This document shows, in pieces, positions 41,113-49,764 of a stretch of DNA of 64,000 nucleotides. Under the pieces are notes generated by a model that made no database searches, was not told where the DNA came from, and was given only the letters and a program-made list of their open reading frames with translations. A program made the translations under genes and the position numbers. Within the stretch, counting starts at the first letter, position 1, and the number at the start of each line of letters is the position of its first letter. The DNA comes from JANMDU01 sp043755865 (GTDB taxonomy: Bacteria > Pseudomonadota > Gammaproteobacteria > Burkholderiales > Burkholderiaceae_C): NCBI GenBank assembly GCA_043755865.1, contig JAYUSD010000194.1, forward strand, positions 1 through 64,000, written 5' to 3'.

Positions 41113-42178
41113 GCCTATCCTCCTGCTGCGAAATCACGCGGGCTGTCTTGCGACGTAACTTCCCTAAGCCGCTCTGAACTGCTGGCAGCACACCCTGCGG
41201 CAAGAACAGCACAATCGCGACCAATAACAGCCCCATGACTAACGAGTTATCGATGGTTTGTTGTGCGCCCAATAGGCCTTTTAGAACGCCTAGGAGTACT
41301 GCACCTAGCATAGGCCCCGCTAAAGTGCCTAAACCACCAACCAATACCCAAATAATGATTTCAGCTGAAACGCCAAGTGAGAAAACTTCAGGTGTGACAA
41401 TCTCAGCCCAGCACGCGTACAAAACACCAGCGAGCGCCGCCAACCCACCACCAAGTCCAAACGCCAAGGTTTTGGCAGCGCGCACGTCATACCCCGACAG
41501 CTCCGCACGCAATTCGTTCTCACGCAGCCCAGCAAGCAGCCGACCAAACGGGGTCGTCATGAGCCACCGGCATAGTAACCATGCCATCAAAAGTACAACG
41601 GCAGCAACGTAGTACAGCCATAGGCCTGTCAGCACAACATCGGATCGCCCGGGCACGTTGAGTAATGGAAAGCCAGGAATGCCATTGAACCCACCCAATC
41701 GGGCATTACCAATAACATATTCCGAGCCCGCTGTGCTGTTCACGTACTTGAACAATACCAGCGTCGCAACCAGTGTGATCACACCTAAATAGACATCGCC
41801 AATGCGACCATAAAACATCATCGCACCCAAAGCCAGCGCAAACACCGTAGCAAGTACGACCGCCAAAAAAACCGCGCCAGTGGAGTCTTGAAAATTGATA
41901 GCAGCTACGGCATAAACATAGGCTCCTAAACCATAAAATGCGGCTTGTCCGAAACATAAAATGCCGCTGATTCCCCACACAAATGCCAAAGAAAGTGCGA
42001 GCAATGCATACACAAGCAACAAGGTCAATGAGTATTCGTTCGCAGCCAGAGGCGCTGCAAGTAGCATCACAAACACGGCAAAAAACCCCGCCCACCAAGT
42101 CGGGGGAATTCCACTGCGCGGCTCAACAGCTCTGGCTTGTTGAGCATTGCTAATTGCATGACGCAGCGAAGGCTTCAC
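41105..42178 (-). CDS. LivM/UrtC-type ABC transporter permease
   Basis: A 357-residue membrane protein of the branched-chain amino acid/urea permease family. About nine segments are visible (LLLVYALLALSLAFVWGISG, FYGLGAYVYAVAAI and so on), with the cytoplasmic loop GRLLAGLRENELRAELSGYD and KTLAFGLGGGLAALAGVLYA. The N terminus has a 25-residue cytoplasmic lead. It overlaps livH by 4 bases and livG by 8. Confidence 0.92.
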   Translation of the reverse strand: MKPSLRHAISNAQQARAVEPRSGIPPTWWAGFFAVFVMLLAAPLAANEYSLTLLLVYALLALSLAFVWGISGILCFGQAAFYGLGAYVYAVAAINFQDSTGAVFLAVVLATVFALALGAMMFYGRIGDVYLGVITLVATLVLFKYVNSTAGSEYVIGNARLGGFNGIPGFPLLNVPGRSDVVLTGLWLYYVAAVVLLMAWLLCRWLMTTPFGRLLAGLRENELRAELSGYDVRAAKTLAFGLGGGLAALAGVLYACWAEIVTPEVFSLGVSAEIIIWVLVGGLGTLAGPMLGAVLLGVLKGLLGAQQTIDNSLVMGLLLVAIVLFLPQGVLPAVQSGLGKLRRKTARVISQQEDRRG

Positions 42179-43053
42179 ACAGATCCTTTAAACCAGCGAG
42201 GCGTAATACCAGCCGGCAAAACTCGGAGAATCACCATAGCGGCTAACAACAGCGCAATTTCGCCAACAACTGGCGTGCTGAGCGCCTCAAATACTTTTGC
42301 AACCGTGCCTAACAAAGCGCTTGACGCCACAGTGCCTGTCACAGCCGACGTACCGCCGGTGATGACCGTGATAAACGCTTTAGCTACGAACTGGCCGCCC
42401 GCTCCGGGCGTTAAAGCCACTAGCGGCGACAACACGCCACCGGCAAGTCCAGCAATCATGCTGCCCGCTACGAACGTACACATATAAATTATCTTCGGAG
42501 AATGCCCTAGTGCAGCCGCAATGGCAGCTGATTGCATCGCACCACGCACCAACAATCCGGCGCGGGTGTAACGCAATACACAGTAAAGTAGGGCAAGCAA
42601 TCCAATCGTGATTGCCATGACAAAGAAACCATATCCACCGACGCGATAAATCCCAATCTCAAATGCCCCCAGTGGATTAGGAACACCAGTCGTCGTAGCA
42701 CCAAAAATCATTGAAAAAGCGCCGCTCGTGGCCAGCGATAAGCCCCAAGTGGCAAGCATTGTGTCTACCGTTCGTCCGTATAGCCACTGAATGACGAGCC
42801 GCTCAACAATCAGGCCGTACAACCCAACAACCAAGGGGGCGACGAGCAGCATGGCTATCCAAATGTTGCAGCCAAGCTGGAGAGCAACTGTTGTTGAATA
42901 GCCACCGAGCACAATGAATTCACCATGTGCTAAATTAATGACACGCATCAGACCAAACACCAATGCCAAACCCGCAGCGGACAGCGCCAGTATGGCAATC
43001 GTATAGGCGAGATCGAACAAGCCAAGCAGCCCAAGATTTATGGAAGTTTCCAA
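42175..43053 (-). CDS. LivH/UrtB-type ABC transporter permease
   Basis: A 292-residue membrane protein with the LivH-type N terminus (GLALVFGLMRVINLAHGEFI) and the loop NPLGAFEIGIYRVGGYG. It has about eight membrane segments. It is the first of the two permeases; the solute-binding protein gene lies 95 bases upstream. LivH-type proteins channel amino acids, urea or amides; the choice here rests on the binding protein and the amidase. Confidence 0.92.
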   Translation of the reverse strand: METSINLGLLGLFDLAYTIAILALSAAGLALVFGLMRVINLAHGEFIVLGGYSTTVALQLGCNIWIAMLLVAPLVVGLYGLIVERLVIQWLYGRTVDTMLATWGLSLATSGAFSMIFGATTTGVPNPLGAFEIGIYRVGGYGFFVMAITIGLLALLYCVLRYTRAGLLVRGAMQSAAIAAALGHSPKIIYMCTFVAGSMIAGLAGGVLSPLVALTPGAGGQFVAKAFITVITGGTSAVTGTVASSALLGTVAKVFEALSTPVVGEIALLLAAMVILRVLPAGITPRWFKGSV

Positions 43054-43148
43054 GTGACTACAATCTTTTAAGTGGAAGCGTACGACGGTTTACACAATAG
43101 GCACTAGCTAACGCTAGCGCACCCAGCAAATGCCAAGACAAGCCGCTT

Positions 43149-44372
43149 TTAGAGCTTAATTTCGTGCTGTATGCTCGCGCTCGGTGTCTTACGCAAATCG
43201 CAGACGGCCTGCGTGTCACGGGGGGGGCGTTGCGCAAAGGACTGTTTGACGATTAGCTTTTGATCACGAACTTCCATTACATGCACATCGAGCGTGACGT
43301 GATGCGTTGCGCCATCAATTTTTACTACGCCCGAAGGCCCATCGATCTTCACGCCGCTTGCCATGGCTTTTGCAACATCCGTGCGCTTTAAGTTACCCGC
43401 ACGTTTAACACCTTCAGCCCATAACTTAACGCCTTGATAATGCAGCACAGCCAGTTCGTTGATTGCTTTTGTGTTGCCGCTGAATTTCTTGCTCCACGCC
43501 TCAAGAAACGCTTTATTCGCGGGAGTGGCGAGCTCTGGCGAGTAGTTATAAGCCACAAGCATGCCATCGCCTTCGGCGGCAGTCAGCGCTTGGTGCTCAT
43601 TGCCCACACCCATCGTTGTTGATGCCATAGGAATACGGGACTTCATTCCCGCCCCAGCCCACTGACGATAAAAGGACAGGTGCGATCCGCCGACCAGCGC
43701 ACTAATCACCAAATCAGGCTTGGCTTGTTGAATTTTTGTAATCGTGGAATTGAAGTTTGCGACATCTAGCGGAAAGAACTCTACACCGACCGTGCTTCCA
43801 CCGTTGTCTTTGACGAATTTTTGGAACCAAGTGGCCATGTATTGACCATAGTTGTAGTCTGCAGCCAAGATATATGCTTTCTTACCCCACTGCTTCATCG
43901 CGTACGGCACAAGCACTTCGGCCTGCTGGGCGGGCGTTGTTCCAGTCAGAAAAGTATTCGCATCGCACACTCCGCCTTCGTAGAGCGGCGTGTACACATA
44001 CAGCAGTTTTTCGCGATTCAGCAAGGGGCGGATCGCTTCTCGCGAAGCTGACAAAATGCCGCCAATGACTACATCCACCTTGTCTTCGCGAACCAACTGC
44101 TGTGCAAACTTCGTGTACATCGCCATGTTTGATTGCGTGTCGTAAGCAACTTTGCGCACCTTTCTGCCAACCAGCCCACCCGCCGCGTTGATCTCGTCAA
44201 TCGCTAGGTCTAACGCCATATCCATCGGCTTGCCATAGGCATCGAAATTGCCTGACGTGTCAAGCAAACTTCCCAACTTGATGGGGTCAGCTGCTGATGC
44301 TGGAAATGGGATCAAACCGGCTGACAGCATTGCAGCGCTCTGAGAAATAAATTGTCTGCGTTGTGATGACAT
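43149..44372 (-). CDS. Urea/amide-type ABC substrate-binding protein
   Basis: A 407-residue periplasmic protein. The signal peptide ends near FPASAADPIKLG. The core (DPIKLGSLLDTSGNFDAYG, ALDLAIDEINAAGGLVGRKV, GGILSASREAIRPLLNREK, YTPLYEGGVCDANTF) resembles UrtA and the amide-binding FmdD/AmiC group more than leucine-binding proteins. It would capture the amide for the LivHM-type permease. It lies 63 bases after the SPFH gene and is probably in the same transcript. Confidence 0.88.
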   Translation of the reverse strand: MSSQRRQFISQSAAMLSAGLIPFPASAADPIKLGSLLDTSGNFDAYGKPMDMALDLAIDEINAAGGLVGRKVRKVAYDTQSNMAMYTKFAQQLVREDKVDVVIGGILSASREAIRPLLNREKLLYVYTPLYEGGVCDANTFLTGTTPAQQAEVLVPYAMKQWGKKAYILAADYNYGQYMATWFQKFVKDNGGSTVGVEFFPLDVANFNSTITKIQQAKPDLVISALVGGSHLSFYRQWAGAGMKSRIPMASTTMGVGNEHQALTAAEGDGMLVAYNYSPELATPANKAFLEAWSKKFSGNTKAINELAVLHYQGVKLWAEGVKRAGNLKRTDVAKAMASGVKIDGPSGVVKIDGATHHVTLDVHVMEVRDQKLIVKQSFAQRPPRDTQAVCDLRKTPSASIQHEIKL

Positions 44373-44436
44373 GATGGTCTTTCGTTAGGTTTTAGGTTGA
44401 TGAACGGGAACGTGGAAGGAGCACCTAGACTAAGCA

Positions 44437-46059
44437 TTAGTGCGTTGTATCTATAGTTTTTTCTGGATGTGCTTTGGCGTGATCAGATTCAGCACGACTT
44501 TGATCAGCCTGTGCTCTGGCCAGTTGTGGCGCAGTCAGATCAAGGTCAGCACCTACGGCTTCACCCAGGCGTTTAAGCAGTGGTAGGTGCAGAGCCATGT
44601 CATAGATGGCATCGATTGGCCCACTGCGGCCGCCACCGCTTGGGCTTTGCATGCCCGCGCCGCCAAAGCCGGAAAGATGATTGATCCTTATGGATTCAAT
44701 TTTTTCCAATGGTTTCGACATTTTTTCTGCAAGCTCAGGCAGCACTTGTAGCTTGGCAAGCTCTAGACGCATGCGAATCAGATCAGTACTTTGGGTGTTG
44801 TCCGCTGCAATCCGCTGGCTAAGAGCCTCTGCTTCGATTGCAGAGCGCACTTGTAACGAACGTGTGCGCAAACGTTCAGCCTCCGATTCACTTTGCGCAC
44901 CGGAGACTAGGCGCAGCGATTCAGTTTTGGTCTTTAGCGCATCGACCTCTGCATCTTGAGCGGAGCGAATCAGTGCTATCTCACCATGCCTGCGCTGGCT
45001 CGCCAACTCTCGCTCGGTCACACCAGCTTCAAGCGCTAGCGCCAATTGAGTACGCGCGTGCTCGTGCGTAACAGCCGCCTGCGCTTCGGCTTCCTGCTGT
45101 TGCAGTAGCTCAATCGCATGCGCTACTCTTTGAAGCTCAATCTTCAATTGACCCGCCATGCGAGTTTGCTCCAAAGCTTGTTCACGTACCAATTGCGCAG
45201 TCGCGAGTTCTCGCTCACGCGTTAACTGCGCTTGATCTGCGGCTTGCTTAGCTTCTTCACGTGCCACGGCTTTACCAGCCTCACTCTGGGAGCGGCTTCG
45301 CTCCAAGGCGAGTTGCTGCGAGATTTGCGCCTCTTCTTCTTCCCCCGATATTTCTATTCGGCGCTTATTGGCGATCAACTGCGTTTGTGCGACTGTAACT
45401 TCGGCGTCTGCTTCTGTCATCGCACGGCGCTTTTTGTTGTCCGCCACGATTTCCGCCAATCTGCGCATGCCCACGGCGTTGAACACGTTGTTTTCATTTA
45501 AATCGGCAAAAGGCGTTTGATCAAAGTACAACAGCGACACGGTTTCCAACTTCAAACCGCCTTGAGCCAATTCGTTGGCGACTGTTTGATGCACAGCACC
45601 CACAAAATCAGCGCGTCGTGTGTGCAAATCATCTAGAGTTGTTGCCGCAGCATAACTGTGCATCGCATCGATGAAGCGACCTTCAAGGATATGGCCGAGC
45701 TCATCTGATCGCAGCATGCGAGCACTATAGGTTTGGACAGCAACTGCGACGCTGGCCTCATCTGGCGTTACTCGAACTCGGAATTCCATCATCACATCCA
45801 CTCGCAGCCGATCTTCAGTGAGTAATCCGTTCGCAGATTTGCGCTCCACAACAATGCGCTGCACACGCATACTGATTTCATCGACCCGATGCAATATTGG
45901 TAACGCGAAAAACCCACCCGATAAAGCAACTTTTTGGCCTCCTGCGCCAGTGCGAAGTAACGCGATGTCACGCGTAGATTTTCGGTAAAACCTTTGCAAG
46001 AATAACAGCACGACAACAACACTTAGCAGCGCCAATATGATCCAAGCGACTAGAACCAT
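44437..46059 (-). CDS. SPFH/flotillin-like membrane scaffold protein
   Basis: A 540-residue protein with one N-terminal membrane segment (MVLVAWIILALLSVVVVLLF), a PHB/SPFH domain (about 45-200), and a long Ala/Glu/Arg-rich coiled coil (about 205-455). A Gly/Ser linker (GFGGAGMQSPSGGGRSG) follows, then a C-terminal segment. YqiK and flotillins have this order; they organise membrane microdomains. A flotillin within a transporter operon is unusual and suggests that it clusters the transporter. A palindromic operator lies just upstream, so it may also have its own promoter. Confidence 0.85.
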   Translation of the reverse strand: MVLVAWIILALLSVVVVLLFLQRFYRKSTRDIALLRTGAGGQKVALSGGFFALPILHRVDEISMRVQRIVVERKSANGLLTEDRLRVDVMMEFRVRVTPDEASVAVAVQTYSARMLRSDELGHILEGRFIDAMHSYAAATTLDDLHTRRADFVGAVHQTVANELAQGGLKLETVSLLYFDQTPFADLNENNVFNAVGMRRLAEIVADNKKRRAMTEADAEVTVAQTQLIANKRRIEISGEEEEAQISQQLALERSRSQSEAGKAVAREEAKQAADQAQLTRERELATAQLVREQALEQTRMAGQLKIELQRVAHAIELLQQQEAEAQAAVTHEHARTQLALALEAGVTERELASQRRHGEIALIRSAQDAEVDALKTKTESLRLVSGAQSESEAERLRTRSLQVRSAIEAEALSQRIAADNTQSTDLIRMRLELAKLQVLPELAEKMSKPLEKIESIRINHLSGFGGAGMQSPSGGGRSGPIDAIYDMALHLPLLKRLGEAVGADLDLTAPQLARAQADQSRAESDHAKAHPEKTIDTTH

Positions 46060-46091
46060 GGCGGCCTCCGCAAAACAATATTTGTGTATTT

Positions 46092-46135
46092 TTTACTTTC
46101 CATGGAAATATTTTATATTCCATGGAAAGTAAAAA
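46092..46135. promoter_or_regulatory. Candidate MarR operator, palindromic, upstream of SPFH gene
   Basis: TTTACTTTCCATGGAAATAT then TTTATATTCCATGGAAAGTA form a near-perfect palindrome made of two inverted ACTTTCCATGGAA units. A related single unit lies before the divergent MarR gene. The two promoters would be controlled together. Confidence 0.65.
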
Positions 46136-46169
46136 TATTAGTACAAACCCTTGATTTGCGCAGACCGGC

Positions 46170-47315
46170 TCAAAAGCTGTGAATGACCTTAAAAAAGTGC
46201 CCGTCAGCTTGGGCCAAATGCACTGGATATTGAAGGGCATTGTTGCTGTGCCAAACAATGCCGCGAACGCCCCCAAAAGAGCCGTCTGCCGTACTCGGTT
46301 GCCACTGAGTGCGCAATGCCAAGCTTGCCGCAAAGTAAATGCCTTCGTAAGTGGATTGCCCTAGCGAATTCAGTGTCGGTGCGCGGACACCAAAGCGCTT
46401 GTGGTATCGCTCTTTGAATCCCGAATTAACGTCATCAGACAAGGCGCTGAAGTAGCCCGAGGGCACGAACAAATCACGTGTGTTTGCAGCGCCAATGGCC
46501 AGTAGGATATTCTCTTCAACAGAACACGATAGCCTAATCATCTTGCTGTGCATTTTGGCAGCACCGAAAGCGCGGTTGAAATCCACTGCGTCTTGCCCAA
46601 CCAGCGACAGCAGCAATGCGTCGGGCTTGACTTCTTCAATTTTTTCCAAAAGTGCATCTATGTCTAATTTACCGAACGGTACATAGCAATCTGCCAGCAC
46701 CTGACCTCCCGCGTCAAACACGTATTTTTGTGCGAGAGCGTGAGACACCCGTGGCCACTCGTAATCATTGCCGACGAACATCCAGCGACGCGTATTGCGT
46801 TTTGCTGCAAACCAATCGATCACTGGGCGCAACTGGCGCTCTGGTGTCTCGCCAATGGTATAGAGCCGATGGGCGGAATCTGTACCTTCGTGTAGCGCCG
46901 TATAGATGTAAGGGACGTTGCCTTGGTTCCCTTCCAAAATAGCGCGGCGTACTGAGCTGGTGTGCATGCCCACAATTGCATCGATGTTGCATTCATGTAC
47001 CGCTGCGCGAGTTTGGCTGGCCATGTCTTCACATTCGTCTGATGCATTGAATATCTGAAGTTTTAGCTCGCGCCCACGCACCCCGCCTGCACGATTAACC
47101 TCTTCAACAGCAAGCTCGGCGCAGGCAATCGCGGATGGCCCCCAAATTCCCGCTACGCCCATGGTGGGCACGAACAAGCCGATTAAATAGCTTGCTCCGC
47201 TTGGCGTTTCGGTATCCAGTAATTTACGATTTGAACGATGCAGCGACGTGTGAACCCGAGGTCCGCGATGCGCGGGTGCGATGGGTCGAGTAATAACTTG
47301 CATGGCACTGTCCAA
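46170..47315 (-). CDS. AmiC-like amide-sensing protein, probably cytoplasmic
   Basis: A 381-residue periplasmic-binding-fold protein (SYLIGLFVPTMGVAGIWGPS, AELAVEEVNRAGGVRGRELK, VGMHTSSVRRAILEGNQG, PYIYTALHEGTDSAHRLYTI) close in pattern to AmiC, the amide sensor of Pseudomonas. The N terminus (MDSAMQVITRPIAPAHRGPR) has no signal peptide, as in AmiC, which works in the cytoplasm. AmiC is normally paired with the antiterminator AmiR, which is not here; instead a MarR gene is divergent. It is the first gene of the leftward operon. Confidence 0.78.
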   Translation of the reverse strand: MDSAMQVITRPIAPAHRGPRVHTSLHRSNRKLLDTETPSGASYLIGLFVPTMGVAGIWGPSAIACAELAVEEVNRAGGVRGRELKLQIFNASDECEDMASQTRAAVHECNIDAIVGMHTSSVRRAILEGNQGNVPYIYTALHEGTDSAHRLYTIGETPERQLRPVIDWFAAKRNTRRWMFVGNDYEWPRVSHALAQKYVFDAGGQVLADCYVPFGKLDIDALLEKIEEVKPDALLLSLVGQDAVDFNRAFGAAKMHSKMIRLSCSVEENILLAIGAANTRDLFVPSGYFSALSDDVNSGFKERYHKRFGVRAPTLNSLGQSTYEGIYFAASLALRTQWQPSTADGSFGGVRGIVWHSNNALQYPVHLAQADGHFFKVIHSF

Positions 47316-47344
47316 ATGTTGGAGATGGTTCTACAGTATAGGAA

Positions 47345-47367
47345 CATTTACTTTCCGTGGCAACTAA
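47345..47367. promoter_or_regulatory. Candidate MarR operator in the divergent intergenic region
   Basis: ATTTACTTTCCGTGGCAACTAA shares TTTACTTTCC-TGG-AA with the palindrome at 46092-46135. It lies between the MarR gene (start 47396) and the AmiC-like gene (start 47315), where a regulator would control both. Confidence 0.55.
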
Positions 47368-47395
47368 TTGTACAATCACGAAAAATTTCACCTAT

Positions 47396-47812
47396 ATGCA
47401 ACCTACAGACTTCACATATTTGCTTGAGCAAGCACAGCGCCGTGTGAGTCGGCAATTAGACAGTTCGCTGGCGCAGATTGGTGCGTCTGGAGAACAATGG
47501 CGTGTGTTGGAAGTGTTGGCTGACGAGGCGGGTCGCCCTATAGGAGAGTTGGCGCGGCTGCTGCTCATGCATCCTCCAACCATGACTAAATTGATCGACA
47601 AGATGGTAGCGTCTGGCTGTGTCCAGCGTATTGCAGACATGGATGATAGCCGGAGAGTTTTGGTATTCATCACCGATAAGGGCTTGGAGATGGTGAGCAA
47701 GCTTGCGTCCCGAGCGGACAGTTTTCATGCGGATCTCTCGGCAGAAATGTCGCCAGAAAACACCGCATTGCTTGCGAAAATTTTGAGTCGACTGGCTGCC
47801 GCACGCGTGTAG
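47396..47812 (+). CDS. MarR-family transcriptional regulator
   Basis: A 138-residue MarR protein with helix-turn-helix region RPIGELARLLLMHPPTMTKL and wing ADMDDSRRVLVFITDKGLEM. MarR proteins usually repress and are released by a small phenolic or acyl ligand. It is divergent to the amide operon and is its probable repressor. The start at 47396 is chosen over 47357 because the latter reads through the operator. Confidence 0.92.
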   Translation: MQPTDFTYLLEQAQRRVSRQLDSSLAQIGASGEQWRVLEVLADEAGRPIGELARLLLMHPPTMTKLIDKMVASGCVQRIADMDDSRRVLVFITDKGLEMVSKLASRADSFHADLSAEMSPENTALLAKILSRLAAARV

Positions 47813-47920
47813 TACCCCGCTACGTAGTAAACCTGTGCAGTAAATCTTGCGGCACAAAGTCTGATGCGAAAGTTGGCAAATCGATAACTCCTTAAATGAA
47901 ATGAGGTAATCCAATTCATA

Positions 47921-48901
47921 ATGCGTGGCATGAAACGCCGCCTATTTATTACTTCATCCGTGGCTGCAACTGCCACCCTATCGCCTGCGATCTGCTTTGC
48001 GCAGACATACCCCAATAAACCCGTGCGCATGATCGTGCCCTTCCCGGCGGGCGGCGCGACCGACGTGTTGGCGCGGGCTTTGTCGATCAAGCTTAGCGAA
48101 AAGTTAGGGCAAAACGTCGTGGTAGAAAACCGCCCCGGCGCGGGCGGCACGATTGGCTCGGCTGCTGTGGCGCAGGCCGCGCCCGATGGCTACACGATTT
48201 TGCTGGCTACCAGCAGCACGCACAGCATCGGCCCGGTGATTAACCCAAAAATTCCCTACGACGCGCAGAACGATTTCACAGCGCTTGGCCAAGTGGCCAG
48301 CTCACCCAATATCGTGCTCGTGCCGCAATCTTCGCCTGCGAAGACGATGCGTGAATTCATCGATTACGCGAAGAAAAACCCTGGCAAGCTCAACTACGCC
48401 TCCAGCGGCAACGGCACGATTGTGCATCTCACTTCTGAGCTCTTCAAAGCGCAATCAGGCACGTTCATCGTGCACATTCCCTATCGCGGCACAGCGCTGG
48501 CCATTCCCGATTTGATCAGTGGGAAATTAGATCTGCTGTTTGACTCACTCGTCTCTGGCTTGCCGCATGTCAAAGATGGCAAGCTGCGCGGCTTGGCTGT
48601 GACGAGCGAAAAGCGCTCTGCTCTCGCGCCTGATTTGCCAGCCGTGGCTGATGTGTTGCCGGGCTTTGAATCAGTCACTTGGTTTGGCTTGTATGGCCCG
48701 AAAGCTATGCCACCCGATGTGGTGCAAAAGCTCAATAGCTCGCTCAATGCGGCGCTGGCTGACAACGATGTGAAAGAGCGTTTCGCCCGCTTAGGCGCCG
48801 AGGCGATTGGGTCTACACCGGCCGCATTCGCGGCGCTTGCGCAAGGCGAACGCGCGAAATGGAAGCGCATTATTGAGCAACGCAAAATCGTTGTGGAATA
48901 A
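47921..48901 (+). CDS. Bug/TTT-family solute-binding protein
   Basis: A 326-residue periplasmic protein. Twin-Arg-like start MKRRLFITSSVAATATLS then the signal cut near CFAQ, and the Bug pattern NKPVRMIVPFPAGGATDVLA and VVVENRPGAGGTIGSA. The ligand cannot be read. No transporter membrane genes are adjacent. An ATG at 47930 is an alternative start. It lies outside the amide block by composition: its codon use returns to GC-rich. Confidence 0.9.
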   Translation: MRGMKRRLFITSSVAATATLSPAICFAQTYPNKPVRMIVPFPAGGATDVLARALSIKLSEKLGQNVVVENRPGAGGTIGSAAVAQAAPDGYTILLATSSTHSIGPVINPKIPYDAQNDFTALGQVASSPNIVLVPQSSPAKTMREFIDYAKKNPGKLNYASSGNGTIVHLTSELFKAQSGTFIVHIPYRGTALAIPDLISGKLDLLFDSLVSGLPHVKDGKLRGLAVTSEKRSALAPDLPAVADVLPGFESVTWFGLYGPKAMPPDVVQKLNSSLNAALADNDVKERFARLGAEAIGSTPAAFAALAQGERAKWKRIIEQRKIVVE

Positions 48902-48924
48902 ATTACAAGTCGCTGCCACTGCCC

Positions 48925-49764
48925 ATGCGCTGGATTGATACGCACAGCCACCTCGATGCCCCAGAATTTGAAAGAAATGGGCTTCTAGCCGGCGTATTGA
49001 TTGCGCAGAGTGCTATTATAAATGTAGCATTGAGCGTGATCCCCGCTGTGGAGCGAAGCAACTTTTTCGCCGTGCGCGAGCTGGCGCACACCCACGCGCA
49101 AGCTTATGCTTTAGGCATTCATCCGTTGTGTGTGCCGCAAGCACGCGATGAAGATTTAGAAGCGCTTGATGCAAAGCTTGTGCAGCACCGTGATGATCCG
49201 CGCTTGGTTGCCGTCGGTGAAATTGGTTTGGATTTTTTCATTCCCGCGCTCTGCACGCCCGAGATGCGCGAAAAGCAAACTCGGTTCTATCGCGCTCAAT
49301 TAAAAATCGCCAAGCAGCACGCTCTTCCTGTGATCTTGCATGTGCGCAAAAGCGCTGATGAATTGCTTAAGGCTCTGCGCGAGATCGGCTGCTGCGGAGG
49401 TATCGCGCATGCATTCAATGGCTCGGAGCAGCAGGCGATGCAATTCATCGAAATGGGCTTGTGTCTCGGATTTGGCGGCACGGTGACTTACGAGCGCTCG
49501 CTGCAAATTCGCGCTCTGGCCAAGAGCCTTCCCGCCACGGCAATCGTGATGGAAACTGATGCGCCCGACATCCCGCCGCAATGGATTTATGCGACAGCAG
49601 AAGAACGTGCGAACGGCAAGCCGCAAGGCATCAATTCGCCACTGGAGCTGCCGCGCATTGGCGCAGTGCTCGCTGAGCTGCGCGGCATCAGCGGCGAGGC
49701 ATGGGCAGAGCAAACCACTCAGAATGCCGTGCGCGTATTGCCCAAATTGGAAGCCTTGCTGTGA
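48925..49764 (+). CDS. TatD-family metal-dependent hydrolase
   Basis: A 279-residue TIM-barrel hydrolase: WIDTHSHLDAPEF (metal His pair), AVGEIGLDFF (Glu), PVILHVRKSADE (His), GIAHAFNGS (His), and METDAPDIPPQW (Asp). TatD proteins are DNases or related phosphoesterases. Residues 20-34 (LAGVLIAQSAIINVA) are encoded by a dispersed TAGCCGGC element, so helix 1 of the barrel is partly element-derived. It overlaps the next gene by 1 base. Confidence 0.92.
   Translation: MRWIDTHSHLDAPEFERNGLLAGVLIAQSAIINVALSVIPAVERSNFFAVRELAHTHAQAYALGIHPLCVPQARDEDLEALDAKLVQHRDDPRLVAVGEIGLDFFIPALCTPEMREKQTRFYRAQLKIAKQHALPVILHVRKSADELLKALREIGCCGGIAHAFNGSEQQAMQFIEMGLCLGFGGTVTYERSLQIRALAKSLPATAIVMETDAPDIPPQWIYATAEERANGKPQGINSPLELPRIGAVLAELRGISGEAWAEQTTQNAVRVLPKLEALL
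48986..49029 (+). repeat. Dispersed TAGCCGGC element, copy 10 (in tatD gene)
   Basis: Reads TAGCCGGCGTATTGATTGCG then CAGAGTGCTATTATAAATG and TAGCA; the clearest copy in the window. It is translated LAGVLIAQSAIINVA. Confidence 0.88.

Noticed and set aside
45895..45915. GGTAACGCGAAAAACCC in the SPFH gene as a copy of the inverted-repeat element
   Set aside because: Only one end matches over about 14 bases, no partner arm is near, and the codons encode conserved SPFH residues.
47921..48901. The Bug protein as part of the amide operon
   Set aside because: It is after the MarR gene in a separate transcript direction, its composition returns to that of the flanking chromosome, and the operon already has its own binding protein.
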